DNA of 64,000 bases from Bacteroides intestinalis (lineage in GTDB: Bacteria > Bacteroidota > Bacteroidia > Bacteroidales > Bacteroidaceae): NCBI RefSeq assembly GCF_003464595.1, contig NZ_QRZF01000022.1:1-64000 (forward strand), written 5' to 3'. Position 1 is the first letter of the stretch, and each line of letters starts with the position of its first letter. The notes under the pieces were generated by a model, which saw nothing but the letters and a program-made list of their open reading frames with translations, searched no databases and had not been told where the DNA came from. Both the position numbers and the translations under genes were made by a program. This document shows positions 33,946-42,826 of this stretch, piece by piece.

Positions 33946-35667
33946 TTATTCAGCTTCCATATATCCGCCCTTCATGGGCGATACGCAGTTACGGGTATAG
34001 ATACCCAGTATGCCATCCTCATAACGAGAAGTAGGTTTGTGCCATTTTTCCCGACGATATGACAGGATCATATCTATTTCTTCCGGTGTTTTTTCTTCTC
34101 CTTTTGTACCTACGATATTCAGTGAACGGGCAGGAATGTCAATGCGAATCAAATCGCCATCTTTCACCAAAGCTATCGGTCCTCCTTCATTGGCTTCGGG
34201 AGAAACATGTCCGATGGCAGGTCCACGGGTTGCCCCGGAAAAACGTCCGTCTGTGATAAGTGCAACAGACTCCACAAGTTCCGGGTCGGAAGCAATTGCC
34301 TCGGTAGTATAAAACATTTCCGGCATGCCGCTACCCTTAGGACCTTCATAACGGATAAATACAGCTTCCCCCGGAGTTATCTTTTTGCTCAGCACAGCCT
34401 GAAGAGCTTCTTCTTCACAATCGAATACATGTGCTTTGAGTGTAGCCTGCATCAGTTTAGGTGATATTGCGGAGTGTTTAACCACAGCACCTTCGGGAGC
34501 CAGGTTTCCTTTCAGTATGGCAATGGCTCCTTCCTGTCGGATGGGGGATTTCGCAGATTTGATCAGGTCTGATTGAGTTAAGTTATGCAGCGACAGATAG
34601 TGATTACAATTTGCGTAAAAGTCTGTATTGCGTAGTTCTTCAAGGTTTTCTCCGAGTGTTTTTCCGGTAATGGTCATTACATCCAGGTGCAGGTGTTCTT
34701 TGATTTCTTCCATAATGGCGGGAGTACCTCCGGCGTACCAGAAATATTCTCCGGGCCAGTATCCGCTGGGACGGATGTTGAGTATATAGGGTATTTTGCG
34801 ATGAATCCGGTCGAACAGTTCGGGCGATAAAGTAATCCCCACTTCATGTGCAATGGCGGGCAGGTGTAACAGGCTGTTGCTCGATCCCGCTATAGCGGCA
34901 TGCACCATAATTGCATTTTCAAACGCTTTTTCTGTCAGTATCTCTGCCGGTGCGATTGGGTTATGAACCAGTTTTATTGCACATTTTCCGGCTTCTCTTG
35001 TCGCTTTTTCCAATTCACCGATATGGGTTGGAATCAGTGCACTGCCGGGAAGAGCCAGACCTAACGCTTCTGCCATCACCTGCATGGTCGATGCTGTCCC
35101 CATAAAGGAACAAGCGCCACAAGCCGGACAGGCATTCCGCTTATATTCCATGAATTTTTCCTCCGTGATTTCACCACGTTCAAACATGGCACTGTATTTT
35201 CCTATTTGTTCGAGCGTCAACAAATCCGGTCCTGACTTCATGATACCACCGGGCATGAATACGGCAGGCATATTCAAGCGTGCTATTGCCATTAAATGTG
35301 CCGGGACTGATTTGTCACAACTGGTAAGGAATACACCGGCATCAAAAGGAGTAGCTTTCACATGAATTTCAATCATTGCCGCCATAATATCACGGGAAAC
35401 AAGTGAATAATTCATTCCGTCGTGTCCCTGGGCTTCGCCATCGCAAATGTCCGTTACATAATAGTTGGCCGGGCGCCCTCCGTCATTATAGATGACCTTG
35501 TTTACTTCATGTACTAAACGATTGAGATGTGCACTTCCCGGATGACTATGTCCGTAACTGCTTTCGACTATGATTTGTGGTTTACTCAAATCTTCAACTT
35601 CCCATCCGCTTCCTAAACGTAACGGATCTAATTCGGGTGCTTTTTTACGTAACTCTTGACTTTTCAT
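33946..35667 (-). CDS. IlvD/Edd-family sugar-acid dehydratase
   Basis: Fe-S dehydratase of 573 residues. SYGHSHPGSAHLN, TSCDKS and CPACGACSFMGTAST are family signatures whose cysteines hold the cluster; GRFSGATRGPAIGHVSPEA near the C-terminus is the IlvD/Edd hallmark. The YGHSHPGS start is closer to aldonate dehydratases (YjhG-like) than to biosynthetic IlvD. With GntP next to it, I infer dehydration of an imported aldonate to a 2-keto-3-deoxy acid. No KDG aldolase or kinase is in the operon. Confidence 0.85.
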   Translation of the reverse strand: MKSQELRKKAPELDPLRLGSGWEVEDLSKPQIIVESSYGHSHPGSAHLNRLVHEVNKVIYNDGGRPANYYVTDICDGEAQGHDGMNYSLVSRDIMAAMIEIHVKATPFDAGVFLTSCDKSVPAHLMAIARLNMPAVFMPGGIMKSGPDLLTLEQIGKYSAMFERGEITEEKFMEYKRNACPACGACSFMGTASTMQVMAEALGLALPGSALIPTHIGELEKATREAGKCAIKLVHNPIAPAEILTEKAFENAIMVHAAIAGSSNSLLHLPAIAHEVGITLSPELFDRIHRKIPYILNIRPSGYWPGEYFWYAGGTPAIMEEIKEHLHLDVMTITGKTLGENLEELRNTDFYANCNHYLSLHNLTQSDLIKSAKSPIRQEGAIAILKGNLAPEGAVVKHSAISPKLMQATLKAHVFDCEEEALQAVLSKKITPGEAVFIRYEGPKGSGMPEMFYTTEAIASDPELVESVALITDGRFSGATRGPAIGHVSPEANEGGPIALVKDGDLIRIDIPARSLNIVGTKGEEKTPEEIDMILSYRREKWHKPTSRYEDGILGIYTRNCVSPMKGGYMEAE

Positions 35668-35710
35668 GATAACGATATTTTGAGGTTATTGATGTCGATT
35701 GAACATGTGA

Positions 35711-35718
35711 CAAAGTTA
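35711..35718 (-). promoter_or_regulatory. Probable -7 box of the sugar-acid operon
   Basis: On the minus strand TAACTTTG fits TAnnTTTG and stands 44 nt before the dehydratase ATG. A TTTT at the -33 spacing (18-nt gap) is a weak partner. The rest of the 250-bp gap to 35920 holds only the terminator of the PUL. Confidence 0.5.
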
Positions 35719-35866
35719 GAGGATGGCAAGGGTTGTAAAACTATGCACCTATATACACACATAGATTATTTTTAGATAAAGCAGAAGCTAACCAATTGAT
35801 AATAAACAATAAACATCAATTTCTACAGAAAGCAAAATATAGATATGTCCTTAGTTTATTGCACAC

Positions 35867-35900
35867 AAAAAAGGGGCTATCCAACACCTTGGACAGCCCC
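35867..35900 (-). terminator. Intrinsic terminator ending the PUL operon
   Basis: On the minus strand TGGGGCTGTCCA pairs with TGGATAGCCCC around AGGTGT (arms 35890-35900 and 35873-35883, 10 of 11 paired plus one G-U), followed by TTTTTTGTG. It lies 20 bp after the stop of the last GH92 gene. Confidence 0.9.
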
Positions 35901-35919
35901 ACCATAGCTTTTCTCTATA

Positions 35920-38172
35920 CTACCGAAGTATAAATCTCAGCGTTCCACCTTTTACCAGTTCTTCATGACTGATACGATAGCGGGATAATTTTTTTCCGCC
36001 TAATTCCATCTCACGGATGTATAAGGATTCCGCTGAAGGACGTTCAGTTTCTATCACCAGTTTATCGCGTCCCCAAATTTCAGGGTCAAGGCGAATCACC
36101 ACCTTATCGAATACAGGCGTAGTAAGAGTATAATACGGAGCACCGGGACAGTCGGGATAGAATCCTATCATGTTGAAAATAGCCCAGGTAGACATCGTAC
36201 CGGTATCATCATTACCGGGAATACCATCGGGAGCATTCTTGAAATACTTCTGCAAAAGCCGTTGAGTCTCCTTTTGTGTACGCCATTCTTCTCCCTTGAA
36301 ATAAGAAAAGAGATGAGCGTAGGCAATGTCGGGTTCATTGGCGGGATCATAGAGTCCATCATCAAAGACACGCTGAAGCTTTTCAATGAAAGGTTTCTGT
36401 CCACCCATAAGACGGGCAAGTCCTTTCACATCGTGAGGAACATAGAAACTGTAATTCCAGGCACATCCTTCATGAAAACCGGGATTCGGTTCAAAATTCT
36501 CTCCCTGTCTCGGATTGAAAGGTGAATAGAACTGACCATCCGGCAAAATAGGACGGAAAGTGCCGAATTCTTTACTATAATAGTGTTTATAGCCCAATGA
36601 ACGGTTATAAAAAAGACGGGCATCCTCTTTCTTGCCCAATGCATCTGCCAGAAGCGAAAGAGAATAGTCTGCAATGTAATACTCCAATGCATGAGAGACA
36701 GAATTATCATATTGCTCACGCAGAGGAACATAGCCCAATGAGAGATAATCGTCATTATCCGGACGCAATAAATTTTCAGCCCCGGGCAAAGTGGCAGATT
36801 TATACATAGCCTCATAAGCCAGATTGATATCAAAATCACGCAACCCTTTCAACCAGGTATCAACGATGACAGGAATAGACGGGTCGCCCTCCATAGTTAA
36901 CGTTTCACGTCCGTAGAGTTCCCATTTGGGGAGCCAACCATGTTCACGATACATATCGAGCATGGAACGCACCATTTGCAACTGACGCTCAGGATAAACC
37001 AATGTCAGGAGTTGGTGAACATTACGATAAGTATCCCACAAAGAAAAAACGGTATAACGGTCTCCATCCGTAGTCAGTATTTCATAACTTTCCATAGCAG
37101 GATATTGCCCGTTAACATCTTGCAAAATATTAGGATGTATCAATGTATGATAAAGGGCAGTGTAAAAGACTGTTTTCTGTTCTTCCGTTCCGCCTTCGAC
37201 AAGGATACGCGAAAGGTCCTCATTCCAACTGGCACGGGCATCAGCCAATACTTGACTAAAATTCTTTCCACCCTGTTCCGTATCCAGGTTCAGACGTGCA
37301 TTTTCGATGCTGACAAAAGAAACTCCCATTTGGACTTCTATCTGCTCACCTTCCGTTGTGTCGAAGGTTAGAAAAGCACCGATATCATCTCCAGCAATCT
37401 CTTTACGGTAACGGGTATAGAGTTTATAACGTCCGTTGTCCGGGTCCCATTCGGCTTCAACGCCGGTCATGGGGCGTTGTTTCTTCCAATAACCACTGGA
37501 CGTCGGTTGCTTGTTGACGCGCATTACGAAATAGATAGGGAATACTGCCTGGGGGTTATAGCAGAAAGTTCCCAATAACTTCACTCCTTCAAATTCGGTA
37601 TCGCTTACCTGCTTCAGAAAAGCACCAGTTTCATTCGTTAAGCCTTCACCCAAATTCAGCAAAATATGACTTTGTCCGGCTGGAAAAGTAAAGCGGGAAA
37701 CACCAGTACGAGGCGTGGCAGACACCTCAGTCTTTACATTATAACGAGTGAGGAAATTACTGTAATACCCTGGAGAAGCCTGTTCATCCTTATAACGACT
37801 TCCATACTCCTTGTAATCTACGGACAATTCACCCGTAGTAGGCATCAGCAACAAAGAACCCAGTTCAGGACACCCCACACCACTTAGATTAACATGCGAA
37901 TATCCGGTAAAAAAGCAATTGTGATACTCGTAAGGAGTAGACCACCAACGGGCATCTTTATCATACTTATTATCTTCCGATCCCATCACATTGAAAGGAA
38001 CCACGGACATCATTCCATTGGGACAGACCGCTCCCGGATTAGTAGTTCCGAAGTTGGTGGTACCGATGAAAGGATTGACATAGCTTATAGGTAAAGCCCC
38101 CTCTCCACCTCCGGCAAATGCCGGAAGCAGACAAAGGGCAGAAAGTGTGTAAGCCAATAAAATACGTTTCAT
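35920..38172 (-). CDS. GH92 exo-alpha-mannosidase (divergent specificity loop)
   Basis: Calcium-dependent exo-mannosidase of 750 residues with a cleavable signal peptide (ends PAFAGG), so periplasmic. YVNPFIGTTNFGTTNPGAVCPNGM starts the N-terminal domain (two blocks, about 29-50); EGCAWNYSFYVPHD carries the expected acid Glu and GNDDTGTMSTW the base Asp region. The alpha-1,2 type motif HGNEPSHH of other members is replaced by ANEPDIAYAH, so it probably cuts another mannose linkage. Last gene of the PUL operon, 26 bp after GH130. Confidence 0.9.
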   Translation of the reverse strand: MKRILLAYTLSALCLLPAFAGGGEGALPISYVNPFIGTTNFGTTNPGAVCPNGMMSVVPFNVMGSEDNKYDKDARWWSTPYEYHNCFFTGYSHVNLSGVGCPELGSLLLMPTTGELSVDYKEYGSRYKDEQASPGYYSNFLTRYNVKTEVSATPRTGVSRFTFPAGQSHILLNLGEGLTNETGAFLKQVSDTEFEGVKLLGTFCYNPQAVFPIYFVMRVNKQPTSSGYWKKQRPMTGVEAEWDPDNGRYKLYTRYRKEIAGDDIGAFLTFDTTEGEQIEVQMGVSFVSIENARLNLDTEQGGKNFSQVLADARASWNEDLSRILVEGGTEEQKTVFYTALYHTLIHPNILQDVNGQYPAMESYEILTTDGDRYTVFSLWDTYRNVHQLLTLVYPERQLQMVRSMLDMYREHGWLPKWELYGRETLTMEGDPSIPVIVDTWLKGLRDFDINLAYEAMYKSATLPGAENLLRPDNDDYLSLGYVPLREQYDNSVSHALEYYIADYSLSLLADALGKKEDARLFYNRSLGYKHYYSKEFGTFRPILPDGQFYSPFNPRQGENFEPNPGFHEGCAWNYSFYVPHDVKGLARLMGGQKPFIEKLQRVFDDGLYDPANEPDIAYAHLFSYFKGEEWRTQKETQRLLQKYFKNAPDGIPGNDDTGTMSTWAIFNMIGFYPDCPGAPYYTLTTPVFDKVVIRLDPEIWGRDKLVIETERPSAESLYIREMELGGKKLSRYRISHEELVKGGTLRFILR

Positions 38173-38198
38173 AGTCGACTGATTCTTTAAGGGATTAA

Positions 38199-39170
38199 CT
38201 ATATAATGCTGTTCTTCTTCGTAAATTCTATGATTTCCGAAATATAACCAAAGGCCATACCTACAACTGTATCGGCAGCGCCATAATATACTGCCACTTT
38301 ATCTCCATCCTGCAAAGAAGCACAAGGAAATACTACATTGGGCACATCTCCCTGCAATTCATAAGGAGCAGCAGGAGCAAGCAAGTACGGACGTGTGCGA
38401 TACAATACCTTTGCCGGATTTTCTTTATCAAGAATAGCCGCTCCCATAGAATAACGGAAACCGTTGCAGGTAGTAATAACCCCATGATAAAATATCAACC
38501 AGCCCTCTTCAGTAAGGAACGGTACAGAACCGGCACCTATCTTCGTACACTGCCATGCACTTTCAGGGAAAGGGGTAACTTTCATCACACAACGGTGTTC
38601 TCCCCAATATTTCATGTCCGGACTGTAACTGATGTAAATATCTCCAAACGGTGTATGACCGTTATCGCTCGGACGGCTCAACATAGCATATTTACCATCT
38701 ATCTTCTGCGGAAAAAGTACCCCGTTACGGTTAAAAGGCAAAAAGGCATTTTCGCACTGGAAGAATTCTTTGAAGTCGAATGTATATGCAATACCGATAG
38801 TAGGTCCATGGTAACCATTACACCAGGTTATCCAGTAACGGTCTTCAATCCAGGTGACACGCGGATCGTATTTATACTCGGACTCTATCATCTCCGTATT
38901 CCCCGCCTTGAAACAGATAGGCTCATGGTTTATTTCCCAATTGATTCCGTCTTTACTAAAGCCCGCAAAGATATTCATCTGCACTGCCTTATTATCACAA
39001 CGGAAGACACCGGCAAATCCATCTCCGAACGGAACTACCGCACTGTTGAAAATACTGTTGGAAGTCGGAATGTGATAGCGTCCGATAACCGGGTTTTTAG
39101 AGTAACGCCACATTACGTCTGAGCAACCTTCCGGGCGTTCTTCCCAAGGCATATTCATCATCTGTTTCAT
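38199..39170 (-). CDS. GH130 beta-mannoside phosphorylase
   Basis: Cytoplasmic phosphorylase of 323 residues without a signal peptide, five-bladed propeller type. [20 protein letters not shown] near the start, [19 protein letters not shown] in the middle (the D-x-R region with the proposed acid) and [13 protein letters not shown] at the end are family features. It fits enzymes that phosphorolyse Man-beta-1,4-GlcNAc to mannose 1-phosphate and GlcNAc, the last step of N-glycan core use. The MFS gene 27 bp upstream would import the disaccharide. Confidence 0.9.
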   Translation of the reverse strand: MKQMMNMPWEERPEGCSDVMWRYSKNPVIGRYHIPTSNSIFNSAVVPFGDGFAGVFRCDNKAVQMNIFAGFSKDGINWEINHEPICFKAGNTEMIESEYKYDPRVTWIEDRYWITWCNGYHGPTIGIAYTFDFKEFFQCENAFLPFNRNGVLFPQKIDGKYAMLSRPSDNGHTPFGDIYISYSPDMKYWGEHRCVMKVTPFPESAWQCTKIGAGSVPFLTEEGWLIFYHGVITTCNGFRYSMGAAILDKENPAKVLYRTRPYLLAPAAPYELQGDVPNVVFPCASLQDGDKVAVYYGAADTVVGMAFGYISEIIEFTKKNSII

Positions 39171-39197
39171 AATTCTTCTATTTATTAGTTATATATT

Positions 39198-40508
39198 TCA
39201 TTGATTCTTCTTTTCATCCGGATAGGTGAATGGTACAAAATAAGTGATCAGAAATGCCGGAATAGTAGCAAACATCGTAAAAATAAAAAATGCCTTATAT
39301 CCCAACGCATCACTGACAAAACCACTGATAGATCCCGGAAGCATCACTCCCAGATTCATGATACCCGAAGCAAAAGCATAATGGGCCATCTGATGTTTGC
39401 CGGGAGCCACTTGCTGCATCATAAACAGGGTCAGACCTACGAATCCAAAACCATACCCGAAGTATTCAAGCACGATGGCACCGCCTATCAGCATACCATT
39501 CTCCGGCTGATAAATGGCCAGCAATGTATAAGCCAGAAACGGCAGGTTGAAGACACAACACAACGAAAACAATGTCCGGCTCAGTCCTCTGTGAGAGATG
39601 TAATAACCTGCCAACAGGGATCCCAATACAAAAGCAGCTGCCCCGTAAGTACCATAATACAGACCGATCTCCTGTTCTCCCAGTCCCAAGCCTCCAACAG
39701 AGCGTTCCGCCTTTAAAAACAACGGAACAATCTTCATGACAAAACCCTCGGCCAGACGATAAAGAATGATAAATGCCACATAATACCAGATATGCTTCTT
39801 CTGAAAGAAAGCACGGATAACTTCCACCAACCGGTTCCAAGTTTCCCTGCCGGACGCTGCGCCTGTGGCTGCAGTTCCTCCCGAAGGCAACATACGCATA
39901 TGGTATACTCCCAGAAATACCATTACAACAGCCAGAATCAACATAACCATCATCCATGCTTGCACAGTCGCTTCATGGCGAACAGCTTCTTCCGCTCCCT
40001 GAACTCCTCCGAAGTATTTCAGCAACCATCCTGCCAACCAAACCAGTCCGCCGGATGCAACAATCTTAGCAATATTATAGAAAGCACCTTGCCAACCGAT
40101 ATACTTGGCCTGATCCTGCTTATTCAGTTCCGACATATAAACGCCATCTGTTGCAACATCATGTGTCGCCCCGCTGAAAGCAATAACCGCCAACAAAGCA
40201 ATACACACGGCAAAGAAAGCCGGAAGATGCAACGCCAATGCTACCAGGGCAAAACCTGCCCCGGTAATCAATTGTGTCAGCACCACAAAGAACTTCTTTG
40301 TCTTGAACATTTCCAAGAACGGACTCCAAAGGAATTTCAGTGTCCAAGGCAACATAATCAGTGATGTCCACAAAGCAATCTGTGCATCACCAATCCCCAA
40401 TCCCTTGAACATCAGCACAGACACCATATTCAGTACAACAAAGGGAAGCCCCATGGCAAAGTAGACGGTGGGTACCCAGGAAATCGGATTACGACTATTT
40501 TGATTCAT
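39198..40508 (-). CDS. MFS importer for the glycan disaccharide
   Basis: MFS protein of 436 residues with 12 predicted membrane helices. The early loop ALWTSLIMLPWTLKFLWSPF and the ATHDVATDGVYMSEL region resemble AmpG-type and related disaccharide permeases. It lies directly upstream of GH130 and downstream of a GH92 gene. The likely cargo is Man-GlcNAc released in the periplasm; this is inferred from context. Confidence 0.85.
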   Translation of the reverse strand: MNQNSRNPISWVPTVYFAMGLPFVVLNMVSVLMFKGLGIGDAQIALWTSLIMLPWTLKFLWSPFLEMFKTKKFFVVLTQLITGAGFALVALALHLPAFFAVCIALLAVIAFSGATHDVATDGVYMSELNKQDQAKYIGWQGAFYNIAKIVASGGLVWLAGWLLKYFGGVQGAEEAVRHEATVQAWMMVMLILAVVMVFLGVYHMRMLPSGGTAATGAASGRETWNRLVEVIRAFFQKKHIWYYVAFIILYRLAEGFVMKIVPLFLKAERSVGGLGLGEQEIGLYYGTYGAAAFVLGSLLAGYYISHRGLSRTLFSLCCVFNLPFLAYTLLAIYQPENGMLIGGAIVLEYFGYGFGFVGLTLFMMQQVAPGKHQMAHYAFASGIMNLGVMLPGSISGFVSDALGYKAFFIFTMFATIPAFLITYFVPFTYPDEKKNQ

Positions 40509-40532
40509 ACCTATTGACTAAATCATTCTTCT

Positions 40533-42800
40533 TCACTTCAGAGGAACATTCCCCATCGTCAGTTCCAACGTACCACCATCTACTATATCCTGATGCGTAA
40601 AGAAAGGCTTATCCAACTTCTTTCCATTCAGTACCATACTCTGCACATACTTGTTCTCGCGACTGTTATTATGTGCTATGACAGTGAATGTCTTGCCATC
40701 TTTCAACTGAATGGTAGATTTTTCGAATAATGGGCGACCGATAGAATAAACCGGTTTACCCGGACATACCTGATAGAAACCCATAGAATTAAGAATGAAC
40801 CACGCGGACATCTGTCCGCAATCCTCATTACCCGACAATCCGTCCGGATCATTGAAATAAAGGGTATGTAATACTTGATCCACCAGCTCTTGTGTCCGCC
40901 AGGGTTGATCCACATAGTTATACAGATGAGTAATATGATGGCTCGGTTCATTGCCATGTGCATATTGTCCTATCAAACCGGAGATATCAGCAGAAACCAT
41001 ATCACCCTCCAAAGCAGAATCGGCAATAAACAAAGAATCCAGTTTACCGATAAAGGCATCACGTCCTCCCATCAGTTCCACTAATCCATCTATATCATGA
41101 GGCACAAACCAAGTCCATTGCCAGGCTGTACCTTCGCAATAGTCGTCACTACGGTGATTGGATGAACGGGGATTGAAAGGAGTACGCCAGTTACCTTCAC
41201 TGTCCAGTCCGCGCATAAAACGGGTAGAAGCATCAAAATAAACCTGGTATCCCTTAGCAAAGGCTGCATATTTTTCCTCATTCGGTTCATCTCCCATAGC
41301 ATCTGCCAGCACAGAAATACACCAGTCATCATAAGCATATTCCAACGCCTTTGCCACCGATTCATTATCCTTGTCGCAAGGCACATAACCTATTTTATTC
41401 TTCCAGTATTTAGCTTGAGGCATCAGGTGGGGCAATACTAACGGCGGACATAATATACCGGTCGTATCATATTCCGCAGCGCGGATGCAAGCCTTGTATG
41501 CATCTTCCACATCGAAATTACGATAACCTTTTGTGTAAGCATCAGCTATAATAGATGCAGCATGATAACCTATCATTGTTCCCGTATAGTTTCCGGCCAG
41601 TTCCCACATAGGATATACACCACCCTCATGCTGTTTCCGGATCAATGAACGGATAAAGGCTTCATTTAAATCAGGATCGATAATTGTCATCAACGGATGA
41701 TATGCTCTGAATGTATCCCATAAAGAGAATACGGTATAGACAGGCTCTTCCACACTGCCCTGATGAGGTTTCAAATCCATACCCAGATAGCGTCCATCGG
41801 CATCTGTAAACAAATTAGGTTGCACACCGGTATGATAGAGTGCAGTATAAAACATCACTCGCTGATCCTTATCAGAGGTTTCAATATCTATCTTGGCAAG
41901 ATAATTATTCCATGATTCACGGGCAGCACTACGCACACCGTTAAAGTCCCATTCAGGTATTTCAGCCTCCACATTCTTTCGTGCCCCATCCATATCTACA
42001 GCAGAAACACCGACTTTCACAAGAACTTCCTCATTATTATCTGTCTGGAACTGTAACAAAGCCTTAGCTGTCGGAAAAAGTGGACCACCTTCATCCAATG
42101 CCATAGAGTCAGTTACCAATGTATAGGTAAAAGGTTTGGAAAACTTCGCATAAAAATTGATATACTGGTCAAATGCCCAATATACTGTTTTCTTACGTCC
42201 TCGTATTTCTGTATCACTGATTACCTCCAACTCCATCTCTTCATTCTTCTGACGCTGCAGGCTGTAATCCAGGTCCAGTATAAATCCGGCATCTTCCGCC
42301 TTCGGAAAAGTATAGCGGTGAATAGCTGCACGTTTGGTAGCCGTCAATTCGGCTTTTACCTGATAACGATCCAAAAAGACTGAATAGTACCCCGGTTGTG
42401 CCACTTCATTGTCATGAGAGAAAGCAGAAGCATAAGCCATCTGTTGGCTCTCTTCTCCCATTGCATGATAATCCTGTTTGCCTACGGTAGGCATCAGCAA
42501 TACATCACCATAGTCTCCACAACCTGTACCGCTGAGATGGGTATGCGAAAACCCATTAATAGTAGAATCTGCATAATAATATCCGGAACAGGCATCCCAC
42601 TGATAAATGCGTGTGTCGGGACTGGGTTGTATCATTCCGTTCGGAACTACAGCCCCAGGGTAAGTATGTCCATGCCCTCCCGTACCGATAAACGGATTAA
42701 CGTATGATGAATAATCCTGCGCTCCCGGGGTACAACTGTACATTCCGAATAACAGCACTCCACTCATCAACATAAAATTCAGTTTCATGTTTTTCTTCAT
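40533..42800 (-). CDS. GH92 alpha-1,2-mannosidase-like lipoprotein
   Basis: A 755-residue exo-mannosidase with lipobox GMYSC. No acidic residues directly follow the Cys (CTPGAQ), so it probably stays inside the outer membrane facing the periplasm. Motifs: YVNPFIGTGGHGHTYPGAVV, SHTHLSGTGCGDYGD, EGTAWQWTWFVPHD (acid Glu) and GNEDCGQMSAW (base Asp region). HGNEPSHH matches the His-Glu pair linked with alpha-1,2 specificity in B. thetaiotaomicron GH92s. Confidence 0.92.
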   Translation of the reverse strand: MKKNMKLNFMLMSGVLLFGMYSCTPGAQDYSSYVNPFIGTGGHGHTYPGAVVPNGMIQPSPDTRIYQWDACSGYYYADSTINGFSHTHLSGTGCGDYGDVLLMPTVGKQDYHAMGEESQQMAYASAFSHDNEVAQPGYYSVFLDRYQVKAELTATKRAAIHRYTFPKAEDAGFILDLDYSLQRQKNEEMELEVISDTEIRGRKKTVYWAFDQYINFYAKFSKPFTYTLVTDSMALDEGGPLFPTAKALLQFQTDNNEEVLVKVGVSAVDMDGARKNVEAEIPEWDFNGVRSAARESWNNYLAKIDIETSDKDQRVMFYTALYHTGVQPNLFTDADGRYLGMDLKPHQGSVEEPVYTVFSLWDTFRAYHPLMTIIDPDLNEAFIRSLIRKQHEGGVYPMWELAGNYTGTMIGYHAASIIADAYTKGYRNFDVEDAYKACIRAAEYDTTGILCPPLVLPHLMPQAKYWKNKIGYVPCDKDNESVAKALEYAYDDWCISVLADAMGDEPNEEKYAAFAKGYQVYFDASTRFMRGLDSEGNWRTPFNPRSSNHRSDDYCEGTAWQWTWFVPHDIDGLVELMGGRDAFIGKLDSLFIADSALEGDMVSADISGLIGQYAHGNEPSHHITHLYNYVDQPWRTQELVDQVLHTLYFNDPDGLSGNEDCGQMSAWFILNSMGFYQVCPGKPVYSIGRPLFEKSTIQLKDGKTFTVIAHNNSRENKYVQSMVLNGKKLDKPFFTHQDIVDGGTLELTMGNVPLK

Positions 42801-42826
42801 ATTCTTAATAGTATTACATATTCATA

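Noticed and set aside
33946..35667. Biosynthetic dihydroxy-acid dehydratase (ilvD).
   Set aside because: No ilvB/N/C/E or leu genes nearby, GntP and a porin follow, and the YGHSHPGS start is of the aldonate type.
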